This document shows positions 22,359 to 34,000 of a DNA stretch of 64,000 bases, one piece after another. The stretch is taken from positions 1 to 64,000 of the forward strand of contig JANQJW010000024.1 of assembly GCA_028281445.1 (NCBI GenBank), written 5' to 3'. The translations under genes and the position numbers were made by a program. Source of the stretch: Planctomycetota bacterium (GTDB lineage: Bacteria; Planctomycetota; PLA2; JAEUHO01). Position 1 is the first letter of the stretch. Every line of letters begins with the position of its first letter. Under the pieces are notes generated by a model. The model was not told where the DNA came from. It searched no databases and saw only the letters and a program-made list of their open reading frames with translations.

Positions 22359-23144
22359 CTACCGGGGGTTCATCGCAGCACCGGAACCGTCCTGATTGCT
22401 CTCCCAGGGCACGTTATAGCCGCCGCGGAGCAGGATGATCCGGTGGATGGGGTCGATCTCTTCGCGCTCGTCGGGGTTGCTCTCGTCAGGTTCCTCGATG
22501 TCGAACTCGATCTTGAGCAGGATCGCGTAGGGGATCCCCTTCTTCTGCGCGGAGTCCCAGTCCTCCAGGCCTTCCTTGTTCTCGTAGTGCTCTTCGGGAA
22601 TGGGGAAGTAGCGCAGGCGGAAGCTGCGGACGCGGTCGTAGACCATCGTGTAGAAGCCGCCCTCGGTGGGCTTGCTGTCCACGAAGTAGTCCTCGCGCCG
22701 CCACAGCTCGAGCCAGTCGGCGTTCTCGTCATTGGGCCGGCAGGCGTAGCCGACCTCGGTAAGCGGACTCTCGCGCGTGTCCTTGCTGCGCTCGCCGCTA
22801 TCCTCGGCGCCGACGGTTCGCGTGCGCCGCGCGGTGATGAAGGAGACGCGATCGGCGTCCATGCCGGACATGGTGCGAGCCTTGCCGCGGAAGCCCGCGT
22901 CGCCCACGAGGCCGCCGTAGTAGATGTAGCGGAAGTCCTTGAAGATCTGCCCGAGCACCGCGTTGGCCACCTTGGGCTTGCGCAGCTCCTCGTAGACCAT
23001 GTTGCGTCCGTCGATGGTGCCGCCGATGACCTGGTACATCAGGCCCATCACGACGCCCAGCATGGCGATGGAGATGGTGAGCTCGATGAGCGTGAAGCCG
23101 CCCTGGTGGGCCAATGCCTGACGGGAGGGTGCGCGGCGCATCAT
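22359..23144 (-). CDS. gspJ: Type II secretion minor pseudopilin GspJ-like
   Basis: A 261-residue prepilin-like protein: short basic leader, then the cleavage and helix motif GGFTLIELTISIAMLGVVMG. The soluble part is long, ends with RGGYNVPWES and is strongly acidic near the C-terminus (IEEPDESNPDEREEIDP). ATG 23144 overlaps the gspI stop (ATGA), giving translational coupling. As last gene of the cluster after G, H and I, it fits GspJ, a component of the pseudopilus tip. Similarity outside the N-terminus is weak, so the assignment rests on order and size. Confidence 0.8.
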   Translation of the reverse strand: MMRRAPSRQALAHQGGFTLIELTISIAMLGVVMGLMYQVIGGTIDGRNMVYEELRKPKVANAVLGQIFKDFRYIYYGGLVGDAGFRGKARTMSGMDADRVSFITARRTRTVGAEDSGERSKDTRESPLTEVGYACRPNDENADWLELWRREDYFVDSKPTEGGFYTMVYDRVRSFRLRYFPIPEEHYENKEGLEDWDSAQKKGIPYAILLKIEFDIEEPDESNPDEREEIDPIHRIILLRGGYNVPWESNQDGSGAAMNPR

Positions 23145-23686
23145 TCGTCCTCCCCGATGTTGGGCGGCGTGAGGTAGCGGGTGAGCGTGATCAGCGGGCT
23201 CTCGCGCTCGTCGGACCGGAAGACCTTGAGCGTGAACTTCACGAGGCGCACGTTGCCCGTCTTCTCTTCGTCTTCGTCGTCGGTGATCGTGCTCGTCTCT
23301 TCGTCGTCCTCGTCGCCTTCGAAGAGGTTCTCGGCATCGCTCTCCGGGTCGGCCGTGCCGGCGGCAACGTAGTCCTGCTTCGTGAGCGAGTAGTAGTAGT
23401 CGCGGTAGCGGTCGGCGCGGTGGGGCGGAAGACCGGCCCACTGGCCGTAGATCACCGCGAGCGAGCCCTCGTCGCCGTTGCGGTGCTCCTGCTGCTCGAA
23501 GAGGATCTTGCCGAAGATCGTGTCCGCGACTTCGCGCATCTCGCGCTGGTCGATCGCCCAGATTGCCTTGTCGATGTTGCGGGCCCAGATCACGACCATG
23601 GTGCTGATGACGAGCCCAAGGATCGTGAAGGCGCACATCACCTCGAGCAGGGTGAAGCCACGCTGCTTTGTGGGTGCGCCTTGCAT
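23141..23686 (-). CDS. gspI: Type II secretion minor pseudopilin GspI-like
   Basis: A 181-residue protein with leader MQGAPTKQR and prepilin motif GFTLLEVMCAFTILGLVIS. The middle region carries an unusual acidic run of Asp and Glu (residues ~118-140, including EGDEDDEE and DDEDEE). It starts at ATG 23686, one base after the gspH stop. The short length and position match GspI, which nucleates the pseudopilus tip with J and K. No GspK gene is seen in the window. Confidence 0.8.
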   Translation of the reverse strand: MQGAPTKQRGFTLLEVMCAFTILGLVISTMVVIWARNIDKAIWAIDQREMREVADTIFGKILFEQQEHRNGDEGSLAVIYGQWAGLPPHRADRYRDYYYSLTKQDYVAAGTADPESDAENLFEGDEDDEETSTITDDEDEEKTGNVRLVKFTLKVFRSDERESPLITLTRYLTPPNIGEDE

Positions 23687-23687
23687 C

Positions 23688-24359
23688 TCAGTTTCCGAAA
23701 TCGGAGGCCGGACGCGCCTCCTTCAGCTCGTGGAGTCCTTCGCGCCAGGCGGGTTCGGACGTGAGCGGGTTGACGAGGACCGTGACGGTCCGGTACTCGC
23801 GGCGCGCGTCCTCCATGTCCTCGCTCTCGAGGCGTACGGCGATGCCCTTCTCGATGTTGCCGTCGGCATAGAAGCGGACCTGGTAGGGCTTCCCGCCGTC
23901 GGAGAGCTTCGCCCATTGGCCCTTGCGGTCGCTGACGCCCACGATCTTGATGCCGTCGGGCAGCGGGTGCCACGTCGAGTAGAGCCACTCACGTTCCTGC
24001 GTGCGCGCCTGGCGCAGGTCTTCCTGTTGGCTGGGGTCGTTCGGGTCGCCTTCCTTCGGCGCCGGGATGTTGGTGAACTGGAAGCGCCAGCCCTGCTGCC
24101 AGTCGCCTTCCCCGTCCTTGAACGACCCGATCTCGAGCGAGACTTCGTAGCTGTCGAGGATTGCGCGTTCCCGCGCGCCGTTGACGGCCGACACGAGCGA
24201 GTTGGCCGAAGAGTTGAGCTTCCCGCGCGAACCGAAGTTGCTGAGGTTCGGCGGAACGAGCAGAAGTACCGTGCCCATGATCAACACGACGACCATGAGC
24301 TCGAGCAGCGTGAAGCCGCCCTCGTGACCGCGGCTGGTACGGGGGCGGTGGGGCGTCAA
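23688..24359 (-). CDS. gspH: Type II secretion minor pseudopilin GspH-like
   Basis: A 223-residue protein with a 14-residue basic leader and the prepilin helix GGFTLLELMVVVLIMGTVLLL, then a globular region with NSLVSAVNGARERAILD, typical of GspH/FimT proteins. It is longer than most GspH proteins. The start is TTG 24359, whose TTGA overlaps the gspG stop; no ATG is available in this part of the frame. GspH links the tip complex to the major pseudopilin. Confidence 0.82.
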   Translation of the reverse strand: MTPHRPRTSRGHEGGFTLLELMVVVLIMGTVLLLVPPNLSNFGSRGKLNSSANSLVSAVNGARERAILDSYEVSLEIGSFKDGEGDWQQGWRFQFTNIPAPKEGDPNDPSQQEDLRQARTQEREWLYSTWHPLPDGIKIVGVSDRKGQWAKLSDGGKPYQVRFYADGNIEKGIAVRLESEDMEDARREYRTVTVLVNPLTSEPAWREGLHELKEARPASDFGN

Positions 24360-24751
24360 CTGTCTTCCTGGTCCGGATAGAAGATGTCGTCTTCGGTGTC
24401 CGCCTGCCCGTCTTCACCGTAGCTCTTGATGATGTAGGTCTTGCGGTCCTGCGGACGGTACTCGTACGCGTTCCCCCAGGGATCCATCGGGATCCGGTCG
24501 ATGTAGGGGTTCGGGTTCTTGCCGTCGGCCTGTGTGAGGTCGTCGAGCGAGGCCGGGAGCTTCTTGTTCTCCATGCGGTACTGGTCGATCGCCGTGCCGA
24601 AGGCCGCCATCTGTGCCTTGGCTGCGCCGACGTTCGACTGGAACAGCATGCGCCAGATGTTCGGGCCGACCAGGGCGATCAGCGTGCCCAGGATCACGAC
24701 CACGACCATCAGCTCGACAAGGGTGAAACCGCGTTGGCGCCGGTTGTTCAT
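24356..24751 (-). CDS. gspG: Type II secretion major pseudopilin
   Basis: A 131-residue protein starting at ATG 24751 with GGAG 6 bases upstream. Leader MNNRRQR precedes the prepilin peptidase site and helix GFTLVELMVVVVILGTLIAL. The C-terminal part has the GspG pattern DPWGNAYEYR and a calcium-loop-like GEDGQADTEDDI. Length and motifs match GspG closely. It forms the shaft of the secretion pseudopilus. An upstream extension of 44 codons is rejected. Confidence 0.93.
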   Translation of the reverse strand: MNNRRQRGFTLVELMVVVVILGTLIALVGPNIWRMLFQSNVGAAKAQMAAFGTAIDQYRMENKKLPASLDDLTQADGKNPNPYIDRIPMDPWGNAYEYRPQDRKTYIIKSYGEDGQADTEDDIFYPDQEDS

Positions 24752-24868
24752 CACGTTCTCCGAGGGGGCCTCTGGCCCGGCTTGGACGCCCCGAGGGGGC
24801 GTCGACTTCCGTCCCGAATGATACGAGGCCGTCGGGCTGCTGGGGCCTCTCGGCCGCGGTGCCTCGAT

Positions 24869-24914
24869 GTAGGGGCGGCCCAAGCGGCGGGAGCCGCGGA
24901 TGGCCGCCCGCCCC
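24869..24914. repeat. REP-like palindrome between gspG and gspF
   Basis: GTAGGGGCGGCC opens the element and GGCCGCCCGCCCCTG closes it, with an inner GCGGC/GCCGC arm. It lies within the 254-base gap inside the gsp operon and could cause partial termination, leaving pseudopilin genes at a different level. Confidence 0.65.
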
Positions 24915-25005
24915 TGATGGTGGGTGGGCCAGTGGACAGGCGCGGGCGACCATCCGGCCCCTCCGGGGCCTCAGGTAGCACCTACATCGTCACCGGCTCT
25001 GCCGC

Positions 25006-26243
25006 CTATTTCCTGCGGATGTTGTCGATGTCCGAGATCTTGAGGATCGGCAGCATGACGCTGATCACGATGAAGCCCACGACTACGGCCATGCCCACGA
25101 TGATGAGCGGCTCCATTAGGCTCGTGACCTTCTGCGTCTGGACCTCGATCTCCTCGTCGTAGGCCTGGGCGACCTGGTCGAGCATGTCCTCGAGCTGACC
25201 GCTCTGCTCGCCGACCGCGATCATGTAGCCCACCACGGGCGGGAACACGCCGGAGCGCTTGATGGGGGTGGAGATGTCCGTGCCCTCGACGATGCGCTTC
25301 TGGACGGTGTCCAGCACGCGCGCCAGCACCTGGTTGTTGACGATGTCCTTGACGATGCGCAGCGCCTCGAGCACCGGCACGCCCGACTTGAGCAGCGTGC
25401 TCATCGAGACCGCGAAGCGGCTGACCGCCGTCTTGCGGAACAGATCGCCCAGGACCGGCAGCTTCAGCATGAACTGGTCCTTGCGGTAGCGGTACTCCTC
25501 GTTGCGCATTCCGAAGCGGTGGAGCAGCATCAGACCGAGGATCCCGAACGCCGGCACGAACCAGTAGGCGCCCAGGAAGTCCGCCGCGCTCTTGAGGATC
25601 TGCGTGGGCAGCGGGATCGACTGGCCCGTGCGCTCGACGACCTGCAGAACCTTCGGTACGACCGCGGCCATCAAGATGATCACGATGACGACGCCGACCA
25701 TGATCATGACGATCGGGTAGGCGAGCGCGGCCGTGATGCGGTTGCGGATCTGTGCCTGGCGCTGGAGGTAGTCGGCCAGGCGGTGCAGCACGCGGTCCAG
25801 GCTTCCCGACGCCTCGCCGGCCTTGACCATGTTGACGTAGAGGTCCGGGAAGTACGCGGGGTGATACGACAGCGACTCGGCGAAGGAGTGACCCTGCGTC
25901 AGCTTCTCGCGCACGTCGCGAAACGCTGCCTCGAGATCGGGGATGGCACACTGCTCGATCAGGGCCGACATGGCCTGCGCCAGCGGGATGCCGGCCTGCA
26001 GCAGCGTGGCGAGCTGCCGCGTGTACATCGGCACCTCGTTCTTGCCCTTCAGCCCGCGGCTGAAGTCGAGCACCTTCGTCTTCGCCTTGTCGCGCTTCAC
26101 CGAGCCGGCACGCTCGACGATGTTGGTGACCAGCACGTTCTGCGAGCGCAGCTTGAGGCGTGCCTCGCGCGGGGAGTCAGCGTCGATGATGCCGGTCTTG
26201 GCGCCACCGGCGGCCGTCAGGCCCTTGTAGTCATAGACCGGCA

Positions 26244-26244
<1 letters not shown>
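25006..26244 (-). CDS. gspF: Type II secretion inner-membrane platform protein
   Basis: A 412-residue GspF/PilC protein. Two T2SSF domains are visible (residues ~75-195 and ~275-400), each with the pattern RQLATLLQAGIPLAQAM or RFAVSMSTLLKSGVPVLEALRI, separated by membrane helices (IVMIMVGVVIVIILMAAVV; FVPAFGILGLMLL) and ending with a third helix (LIIVGMAVVVGFIVISVML). Its ATG overlaps the gspE stop by one base. It couples the ATPase to pseudopilus assembly. Confidence 0.95.
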
Positions 26245-27953
<1,709 letters not shown>

Positions 27954-28049
27954 GGTGGTACCAGGGAGTCGTGTCCCAGCGTCCGGGAGCGCGATGCGGG
28001 GACGAAGCCGGAGGGGCCCCGGAGACAGCCCGGAGCCCGCCCCCTCAGA

Positions 28050-30437
28050 CTACCGCTTGCGGACGGTTGTGAGGCATGTCCCGTTGCTGCAGGCGCGCGG
28101 GGCGTTGCCGCGTACCAGCGCCGCGCGCCGGGCGGCCTTCTCGGCCTCGAGACGCTCCTCGCTGACGCCGGAGAACCGCGTGGCCTCCATGAGCCCGATC
28201 CGCTCGAAGCGGTCCGAGCAGCTGCCGGAGCCCCGAACGGCGCCCGGCTGACGCGCCCGGTAGGCGCCCGTGGCCGGATCCTGGACGTCGCAGTCGACGA
28301 AGTTGCTGTTGTAGATCTCGGTGTAGCCGATCAGCTCGTCGGCCCGCTGCTTGCGCTTGCAGGACTCGATGTCGAAGGTCGAGAAGCCCTCCGGGTCACC
28401 CGCCATGATCGTGGGGGTGACGAACAGGAAGAGGCTGGTCTCGCGGTCGCTCTTGCTCGTGGCCTTGAACAGCTCGCCGAGGCCCGGGATGTCCGCCAGG
28501 TAGGGCGTCCGCTCCACCGTGCTGCGTTGCTGGCGACCCATCAGGCCGCCCAGGACCACCGTGTGGCGGTCCGGCACGGTCACGGCCGTGATGATGCGGC
28601 GGGCGATCTTGTCGGCGGGAATCACGCCGCCGTCGGCAAGCGTCCGCGGCTCGCCGACGAACGCCGAGACCTCGAGGTTGATGTTGAGCAGCAGGTGGCG
28701 CGCATCGGCGATGTGCGGCGAGATCGCGAGCGTGGTACCCGCCTCCTCGAAGCCTCCGAGACCGCCGTTGGTCACGCCGCCGGTCGTCGTGGTGCTCGTC
28801 GAGTAGGCCTGCTCGTCCTTGACCTCGATGACGGCTTCCTCGTTGTCGGCTGTCACGATGCTGGGGAGCTGCAGGATGCGGCTCTGCACGACCTCGCCGA
28901 ACACGTCGAAGATCAGCGGGATCTGGCCGAGAGCGAAGATGCCGCCCACCAGGCCGCGAGGCGCCGGGGTCTCGTCGCTGTTGACGAAGGTCGGAATGCG
29001 GTCGGTGAAGAACGAGTCGCCGTCCGTGTCCGCGAAGACCGTCCGGCCGAAGTTGGTGAAGCCAAAGCCGCCCACACCGGTGCCGTCCAGACCGTTGTCG
29101 TCCGCGGCGCCGAGCTCGACCGCGAGGCGGAACGCGTCGTCCAGCGTCAGCTCGACGAGCGCCGCTTCGATCAAGACCTGGTCCTTCTTGATGTCGATCG
29201 CCTCGATCACGCGGAGCAGCTCTTCGTACTGGCGGCGCGTGGCGGCAATGATGAGGCTGTTGCTCTTCACGTCGGCGACGACGGCCGGCTTCTCTTCCTC
29301 ACGCGCGGTGCGCGGCGCGCCGGTGGTGCCGGGGCGGCCCGGACGGCCGGTGCCCGTGCCCGTCTGGCCGGCGGAGGTACCGAAGACGCTGGCGGCCTCG
29401 ATGAGCGTCGAGAGCACCTCGGCGGTGGGCTCGGCTTCGAGGTTCTTCAACCGGACCACGTTGACGCGGTCGTTCTGGAGGTAGATCGGGACGTCCAGGT
29501 TGCTGATGACCGTCTTGATCTCGTCGATGTCGGCCCGGATGCCGTAGAGGATGATCTTGTTCGTCCGCGGGTCGCTGATGATGCGCGGCTCCGGATCCTC
29601 GGGCTCGCCGCCGGCGGCCTGGTTGCCGGGACGGCGCGGCTGGCCCGGGCGCGAGACGGCCTCACGGCCGGTGAAGAGGTCGGTCAGGATCGGCTCGAGC
29701 TCTTCGGCAACAGCGTGCTCGAGGGTGATGTACTCGGACACCACCTCCTTGCCCTCGGGCTTGACGTCCATCTCACGCAGCAGGCGGTAGATGGCCACCA
29801 CGTTGGGAGCGAAGTCGGTCACGACGAAGGCGCGCGCGGCCGGCACCTCGGTCACGTTGCCGATGTTCTGGCCCGTCACGATGCGCGTCAGCGCGTTCCG
29901 TGCGTTGCGCAGGTCGGTCATGTTCTCCACCTTGATGGTGGTGGTGATGAACTTGCCGTCCTGGTTCTCGTAGAGCGTGAGGTTCTCGTCCGTGAGCTTC
30001 ACGTAGTCGGGCTTGAGCTTCAGGATCGAGGACGTCTGGCGGGCGTCCATGACGAGCTGGACCTGGTACTCCGCCGGGCCGACGGGGATCATGACGAGCT
30101 CGTAGAAGGTGAGGAGCGCGCGGACGAGGTTGAACAGCTCGCCCTTGGGGGCCTTGAGGTCGACGCTGCCGATGATCTTCTTGCCGCGGATGTTCTTGTC
30201 GGACGGGTTCCAGACCAGCGGGACGCCCGTGACCTTGCCGACGGCGCGGAGGAAGTTCTCGATCTCGACGTCGTCTTCGCCGATCGTCAGGCGGACAAGC
30301 TCGTCGTCGGCCTCCACGATGCCGGTCGGGTTCTCGATCGACCCCGGAGTGAACACCAGGGAGGCGACGAACGCCGCCACCAGTGCCATGCCGACGAGTG
30401 CCTTGATCCGGGCCCGGCGCTTCACATCGTTACGCAT
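28050..30437 (-). CDS. gspD: Type II secretion outer-membrane secretin
   Basis: A 795-residue secretin. Residues 11-30 give a signal peptide (IKALVGMALVAAFVASLVF). N0 and N1-N3 domains follow, with Gly/Pro/Arg-rich inserts (GRPGRPGTTG). The secretin core carries VEVSAFVGEP-, VPDRHTVVLGGLMG and the VERTPYLADIPGLGELF motif ending in TSLFLFVTPTIM. A C-terminal ~110-residue extension with several Cys is unusual. ATG 30437 has GGAGA upstream. It is first in the operon; GspC, K, L and M are not in the window. Confidence 0.95.
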   Translation of the reverse strand: MRNDVKRRARIKALVGMALVAAFVASLVFTPGSIENPTGIVEADDELVRLTIGEDDVEIENFLRAVGKVTGVPLVWNPSDKNIRGKKIIGSVDLKAPKGELFNLVRALLTFYELVMIPVGPAEYQVQLVMDARQTSSILKLKPDYVKLTDENLTLYENQDGKFITTTIKVENMTDLRNARNALTRIVTGQNIGNVTEVPAARAFVVTDFAPNVVAIYRLLREMDVKPEGKEVVSEYITLEHAVAEELEPILTDLFTGREAVSRPGQPRRPGNQAAGGEPEDPEPRIISDPRTNKIILYGIRADIDEIKTVISNLDVPIYLQNDRVNVVRLKNLEAEPTAEVLSTLIEAASVFGTSAGQTGTGTGRPGRPGTTGAPRTAREEEKPAVVADVKSNSLIIAATRRQYEELLRVIEAIDIKKDQVLIEAALVELTLDDAFRLAVELGAADDNGLDGTGVGGFGFTNFGRTVFADTDGDSFFTDRIPTFVNSDETPAPRGLVGGIFALGQIPLIFDVFGEVVQSRILQLPSIVTADNEEAVIEVKDEQAYSTSTTTTGGVTNGGLGGFEEAGTTLAISPHIADARHLLLNINLEVSAFVGEPRTLADGGVIPADKIARRIITAVTVPDRHTVVLGGLMGRQQRSTVERTPYLADIPGLGELFKATSKSDRETSLFLFVTPTIMAGDPEGFSTFDIESCKRKQRADELIGYTEIYNSNFVDCDVQDPATGAYRARQPGAVRGSGSCSDRFERIGLMEATRFSGVSEERLEAEKAARRAALVRGNAPRACSNGTCLTTVRKR

Positions 30438-30757
30438 TGTCAGTCTCCTGCGCGGCGGCGCCTGGCGGCCGTCCACGCCTACCTGTCCCTCTACAGGGGA
30501 TTGTCGGATCGGATCGGTAACGGATCGAACACCCGCACCCGGCAAAGGCCCTTCAATCGGTCTCTCAGAGGCCCTCGACCGCCTTCGTCAATCGCTTGGA
30601 CGCCCTGTTTGACGGGCCTCTTTCGGCTCCTTCCGCGATACCGACCCGGAAGACCCGAAACAGGGCCGAAACCGGCCCCGTTCTTCATGGCTCTGTCACA
30701 TCTCGTGAAGCGCGCGATTCGGGGCCCGCGCGGGCTCGGTCGGGTGCCGTGCGGTCC
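30438..30757. other. Intergenic region between divergent gspD and rpsU
   Basis: Some 400 bases separate the two start codons. Apart from the rpsU promoter at 30758-30785, I see a GGATCG triple (30506-30529, partly GGATCGGATCGG) and a 6-bp hairpin GGGCCG/CGGCCC at 30663-30678. No gene is supported. The gspD promoter should lie here but no clear pair of boxes stands out. Confidence 0.5.
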
Positions 30758-30785
30758 TTGACCGAGCCGGACAGCGACGTAACCT
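30758..30785 (+). promoter_or_regulatory. Sigma-70-type promoter for rpsU
   Basis: TTGACC (30758-30763) and TAACCT (30780-30785) are 16 bases apart, about 50 bases before the rpsU start. Confidence 0.5.
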
Positions 30786-30836
30786 GATCCGCTTGTGGCC
30801 TCGGTTTGGGGCCAACCGTTTTCAGACGGAGGATTC

Positions 30837-31046
30837 ATGGCCGTACGGGTTCAGTCGAAGGCGAACGAGCCGCTGGAGAAGACACTCCGGCGCCTGCGCA
30901 AGCTCTGCAACAACGAGGGCATCACGCGCGAGCTGAAGCGGCACGCCTACTACGAGAAGCCGAGCGAGCGCCGCCGTCGGAAGAAGCGCGAACGCCTCAA
31001 GACCATCCGCCTTGCCCAAAAGGCGATGGAACTCCTCGGCAAGTAG
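30837..31046 (+). CDS. rpsU: 30S ribosomal protein S21
   Basis: A 69-residue very basic protein with the S21 signature KANEPLEKTLRRLRKLCNNEGI and the RHAYYEKPSERRRRKKRERL helix. S21 sits on the small subunit near the anti-Shine-Dalgarno sequence. ATG 30837 follows GGAGGA at ideal spacing, and a promoter is visible upstream. A terminator-like hairpin starts 38 bases after its stop, inside the next reading frame. Confidence 0.96.
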   Translation: MAVRVQSKANEPLEKTLRRLRKLCNNEGITRELKRHAYYEKPSERRRRKKRERLKTIRLAQKAMELLGK

Positions 31047-31063
31047 CACAGTAGACTCGCGCG

Positions 31064-34000
31064 ATGCGCGCTGAGACCGAAGGGCCCGAGCTGTCGAAAA
31101 CAGCCCGGGCTCTTCTCGTTTTGGCGTTCTTCCTTTCGGGCGCTGCGGCGCTCGCCTACGAGGTTGCCTGGAGCCGCGCGCTGCTGCTCCTGCTGGGCTC
31201 GACGGCCGCGGCGTCTGCTGTCGTACTCGGCGTATTCGTCGGCGCCTTGGGGTTGGGTGCCCGCTGGGGCGGGCGGCTGGCGGATCGCAGCACCCGCCCG
31301 CTGCTCCTCTACGGCGTCTTCGAGATCGGCGCCGCCGCGTGGGCGTTGCTGGCCGCACCGCTGGTCGGCCTCCTGCACGCGCCCTACCTCGCGGTCGCGC
31401 CCGGGATGCCCGGGTGGCTGCAGATGGTGTTGCGTGTCTTCGTGGCCGTCCTCGTGGTGGCGCCGCCTGCGTTCCTGCTCGGTGCGACCTTGCCGGCCAT
31501 GGTGCGCCAGTGGGTCCGGCGGACGGGCGAGACCGGCAGGCAGACCGCGTGGCTCTACGGCGTCAACACGGTCGGCGCCGTCGTTGGGTGTCTGGGCGCC
31601 GGCTTCTACGGCGTGGCGGCGCTCGGCGTCAACGGCATGGTGCTGGTGGCGGCGGCGGTCGGCGCAGCGGTCGGCCTCGTCGCGATTCTCGCGGCGTGGC
31701 GCGGAAATCCCGTGACCGCGGACGAGGCGCCCGCGAAGTCACAATTGGGGGGGTGGGCCCCGGAGGCCCTCACCCTCGCTGCGCGCACGGCGCTGCTCTG
31801 CGGCTTCATCGGTCTGGCGACCGAGGTGCTGGGCTTCCGGATCCTCGTGTTCTTCCTCGAGGGCTTCACCGTCACGTTCGCGGCCATGCTCGGCGTCTTC
31901 ATCGCCGGTCTCGGTCTCGGCAGCCTGCTTCTCGGCCCGGCGCTGGCACGCACCAAGAAGCCCGCACGCACGTTGAGCGCGCTCCTGTTGCTCCAGGCCG
32001 CGACGCTCCTCTTCGGCCTTTACGTCGTGATGCCCTCGCTCGAGACCTGGATGCACGCCATCCGCGACGCGGCCTACGAGGGCGCGCGCTCCAGCACCGA
32101 CATCGCGGCGGGCCTGCGCACGAGCTCGCTGATCGGCGCGGGGCTGCTCTTGATCGTGCCCGCGCTCCTCATGGGACCCACCTTCGCGCTCTGCGTGCGC
32201 TGGGCCGAGCTCGGCGGCGACACCCCAGGCCGCGCGGTCGGGCGCATCTACCTGTGGAACAGCCTCGGCAGCCTGCTCGCGCCTTTCCTGATCACCTTCC
32301 TCTTCGTGCCGCTGTTCCACGTGCCCGGCGCGTGGGTGGCGGTGACGCTCCTCACGGTGGCGAGCGGCATCAACCTGTGGCTGCTGCCTCGCTGGCGAAC
32401 GGCGCGCGTGGCCAGCCTCCACCTGGCGGCGTCGATCGGTCTCATTCTCGCCGTCGGTGTGCTCTGGCTCGATTTGCCCGGCACGCGACCGGCGGACCTC
32501 GTCGAGTCCAGCGTCGTGCTCCGCGGGCAGAAGGGACGCCGCCTGCTGCGCGTCTCCAGCGACGCCGTCACGACCGCCAGCGTCGTCGAGACGGTCGAGG
32601 GCGAGCGCTACCTCTACACCGATGACTTCGCCGCCGCCGCCACCGGACGCCACTACCGCTACATGCGCATGCTCGGACACCTTCCCTGTCTGCTTGCTGA
32701 CAAGCCGCGCAAGGCCATGGTGATCGCGTTCGGAACCGGCACCACGGCCGGTGCGGTCGCCCGGCACGACGAGGTCGAGCAGATCGAGGTCGTCGAGGTC
32801 AGCGGCGCGGTGCTCGATCTCGCCAGCTACTTCATCGAAGCGAATCGCAACGTGCTCGAAGACCCACGCGTCGTCCAGGTGCGCGACGACGGGCGCAACG
32901 CGCTGCTGCTCCACGAGCCGAACCTCGACGTGATCACGCTCGAACCCTTGATGCCCTACAGCCCGCAGGGCTATCCCTTCTACACGCGCGAGTTCTACGA
33001 GCTGGCCCGCGACCGGCTCACAGACGGCGGCGTGCTGTGTCAGTGGGTGCCCGTCCACGCCATGCCCGTCGGCCTCTATACCGCGTTCATCCACGCGTTC
33101 TTCGAGGTGTTCCCGGATGGCTCGCTGTGGTTCTTCGAGCAGTCGACGGCGCTCATCGGTCGCAAGGGCGATCGCGCGCCGAACCTCGAGACGGTGATGC
33201 GACGAATGGAGGCCGTGGCCGACGACCTCGACGACGCCGGCTTCGAGACGCCCGCACTGCTGCATTCGGGCTACGTCGCGAGCGGTCGGGAGGTGCTCGA
33301 CGGCAAGAAGCCCGCGGACTTCAAGCGCTTCATCGACCGGCCCATGGTCGACATGGATCCGTTCCCCGAGTTCGAGCCCACGCCACGCGCGCCGCTCAAC
33401 ACGCCGTACCTGCATCAGACGGTCGAGTACCTCGGGCGCCTGGTCGAGCCGGAGACCGTGCCAGACGCCCCGTGGTGGTTCGGCGGGACGGATCGCACGG
33501 CGACGCGCTTCGCACTCGCGGGCCGTGCGCGAGAGGCGCAGGCCGACTTCCTCGCGGTGTCGCTCAGCGGCATGAAACCGTCCGGGGAGACGTTCACGCA
33601 GATGAGCGAGGAGCGCCTCCGGGCGCTGGAAGACGCGGTGTTGGCCTACCAGCGGGCGCTGCGAGATCTCCCGGGCGAGCGCGTGCTGCAGTGGCGGCGC
33701 GTCCGCGCGCTACGAAAGATCGCGACAACCCGCGCCCGCGAGATGCTCGCGCAGGCCAAGGCAGCAGGCGAGGCCGGCAAGACCTCGGAACGCATCGAGT
33801 TCCTGCAGCTGGCCGAGCAGATCACACGCGCGACGATGCCGCCGGCGCTCTTCGACCCGGATCCCGTGACGACGCGCCGCACGGACATGGCGGCGTTGCG
33901 TGCGGCGATCCTGCTACGTCTCGGACGATGCAACTCGGCGCTCAAGGTGCTGGAGACCTCGCGCGTAGACCTCCAGGACATCCGCCGCGAGGGCCGCCTC

